Positions 14,944 through 15,563 of a stretch of 15,563 bases of DNA are shown here, one piece after another. Both the position numbers and the translations under genes were made by a program. The notes under the pieces are model-generated. The model ran no database searches and was not told the origin of the DNA. It was given only the letters and a program-made list of their open reading frames with translations. The DNA comes from G039029935 sp039029935. Its GTDB lineage: Bacteria; Chloroflexota; Anaerolineae; Caldilineales; Caldilineaceae. The stretch's first letter is position 1. Every line of letters starts with the position of its first letter. Location of the stretch: assembly GCA_039029935.1 (NCBI GenBank), contig JBCCFC010000153.1, positions 1-15,563 of the forward strand, in the 5' to 3' direction.

Positions 14944-15084
14944 CTAGAATCCAACGGCATGTTGCGGTGTGATGGCAACATAGACCAGGCTGAGAACCAT
15001 GCTCACGATGATGAGCAGACTCAAAACATAGAACACTTTTTCGCTACGTGTATACTTTTTGCGTCGCTGTTGTCCTTTTGCCAT
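14944..15084 (-). CDS. 46-residue single-pass membrane protein of unknown function
   Basis: The frame begins ATG 15084 with a very good Shine-Dalgarno, AAAGGAG, 6 nt upstream; longer upstream readings lack one. Residues 1-18 are strongly basic (QQRRKKYTR), followed by one hydrophobic helix (about 21-42, FYVLSLLIIVSMVLSLVYVAI) and a short tail. Positive-inside charge suggests the N-terminus faces the cytoplasm. I cannot assign a function. An extended -10 (TGGTATAAT) upstream and lysA 84 bp downstream suggest a two-gene unit. Stop is TAG. Confidence 0.8.
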   Translation of the reverse strand: MAKGQQRRKKYTRSEKVFYVLSLLIIVSMVLSLVYVAITPQHAVGF

Positions 15085-15154
15085 AGCTGGCTCCTTTCTT
15101 GAATTAATCAATAATCTAAATACAATTGATGACTTATGATTGTCTAGTTTGACA

Positions 15155-15163
15155 ATTATACCA
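15155..15163 (-). promoter_or_regulatory. Extended -10 promoter for the small membrane protein and lysA
   Basis: On the - strand TGGTATAAT is a perfect extended -10 (TG-N-TATAAT); no good -35 lies 16-18 bp upstream, as is normal for this class. The leader to ATG 15084 is about 64 nt. Confidence 0.6.
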
Positions 15164-15390
15164 TAATTCAACCGCTGAGAATATCTTTCAGTATTTTGGA
15201 TATCAAAAGAGTTATTTATATTTTATAGACATTTCTGGAAAGATTATATTTGATGCAACAGCATTGCTTTCCATTTCTGACAAGAGATGCACCGTTTACT
15301 CTTTTATCATCTAAAGTGCAAAATATAAGCTCTAGACATTTTGTGATAGGCACTGATGTCAGAAAAACATAATAATAAACCAGTTCCCAA
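15164..15390. other. Gene-free stretch upstream of the surface-protein remnant
   Basis: AT-rich, with no convincing gene. A 39-codon frame from ATG 15253 has no ribosome-binding site or recognisable content. TGGAAAG (15236-15242) and CTTTCCA (15267-15273) form a short inverted repeat. After 15519 the window ends in unassigned G-rich sequence. Confidence 0.5.
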
Positions 15391-15519
15391 ATGGAGAAGC
15401 CTCAGCCTGAGGCACCATTATTCAAACATGCAAGTTTACGGCGAGCATTGCCTGTATTACCAACAGGATTGTCAGTCGAAACCGAATTTAAGGTGTATTT
15501 GCCCATCTTAAGCCGCTAG
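15391..15519 (+). pseudogene. Apparent 3' remnant of a surface-protein gene ending in VYLPILSR
   Basis: A 42-codon frame ends SVETEFKVYLPILSR and then TAG. The last residues match the pattern of the DUF11 protein's IYLPLIARQ end. No signal peptide is encoded, no Shine-Dalgarno precedes the ATG, and three TAA triplets lie just upstream in the frame. A remnant of a larger secreted protein, or a cryptic last exon-like scrap of one, fits better than a working small gene. A 6-bp hairpin GCCTCA-gcc-TGAGGC (15399-15413) falls within it. Confidence 0.4.
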
Positions 15520-15563
15520 ATGATGTGTAAATAGTAGGGGAATGAGGTGGTGTGTGGGAAATA

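Noticed and set aside
5022..15084. Genome-wide reassignment of TAG to an amino acid
   Set aside because: Three genes here end naturally at TAG at the expected family length or position, and no conserved gene other than recA has an internal TAG.
15253..15372. 39-codon frame from ATG 15253
   Set aside because: No ribosome-binding site and no recognisable protein feature; this length arises by chance in AT-rich spacer.

Overview
The window looks like chromosomal DNA from a member of the Chloroflexota. Three things point there: a very large secreted DUF11-repeat protein with a Thr-Pro-rich linker ending in IYLPLIARQ, a C-terminal tail I associate with surface proteins of this phylum; a RecA whose sequence resembles Chloroflexus-type RecA; and a GAF/HisKA_3 sensor kinase of a kind common in these bacteria. 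The class cannot be fixed from the sequence. There is no phage, plasmid, CRISPR, tRNA or rRNA signature.

Layout. 1-4597 (+): a 1494-residue secreted adhesin or stalk-like protein with eight DUF11-type beta domains, followed by a strong bidirectional terminator and a repeat-rich spacer to 5021. 5022-11067 (-): four genes that read as one transcription unit in the order sensor kinase, tgt, uppP, PstS-like lipoprotein. The gaps are 7 bp, 88 bp and a few bp or an overlap. 11068-11443: a terminator for the recA side and a 120-bp hairpin element. 11444-12730 (-): recA, interrupted by an in-frame TAG at codon 100. 12731-12991: a divergent promoter region, with a consensus recA promoter that carries an SOS-like box in its spacer. 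12992-13306 (+): an unknown 104-residue protein. 13510-14859 (-): lysA. 14944-15084 (-): a 46-residue membrane protein. 15085-15563: mostly non-coding, but with a 42-codon frame that ends in VYLPILSR, apparently the last piece of another surface protein.

Most of the genes are housekeeping: queuosine tRNA modification, recycling of the undecaprenyl carrier, lysine/diaminopimelate synthesis and recombination. The unusual content lies between and inside them. Short tandem duplications sit at gene junctions (before uppP, over the PstS-like start, before lysA). Inverted repeats flank the PstS-like gene. Low-complexity insertions interrupt conserved folds in the kinase and the PstS-like protein. 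Two long hairpins pair better as + strand RNA. The most consequential observation is the stop codon in recA: the frame is otherwise intact for more than 300 codons after it, so it is a recent mutation, a read-through case or a sequence error.
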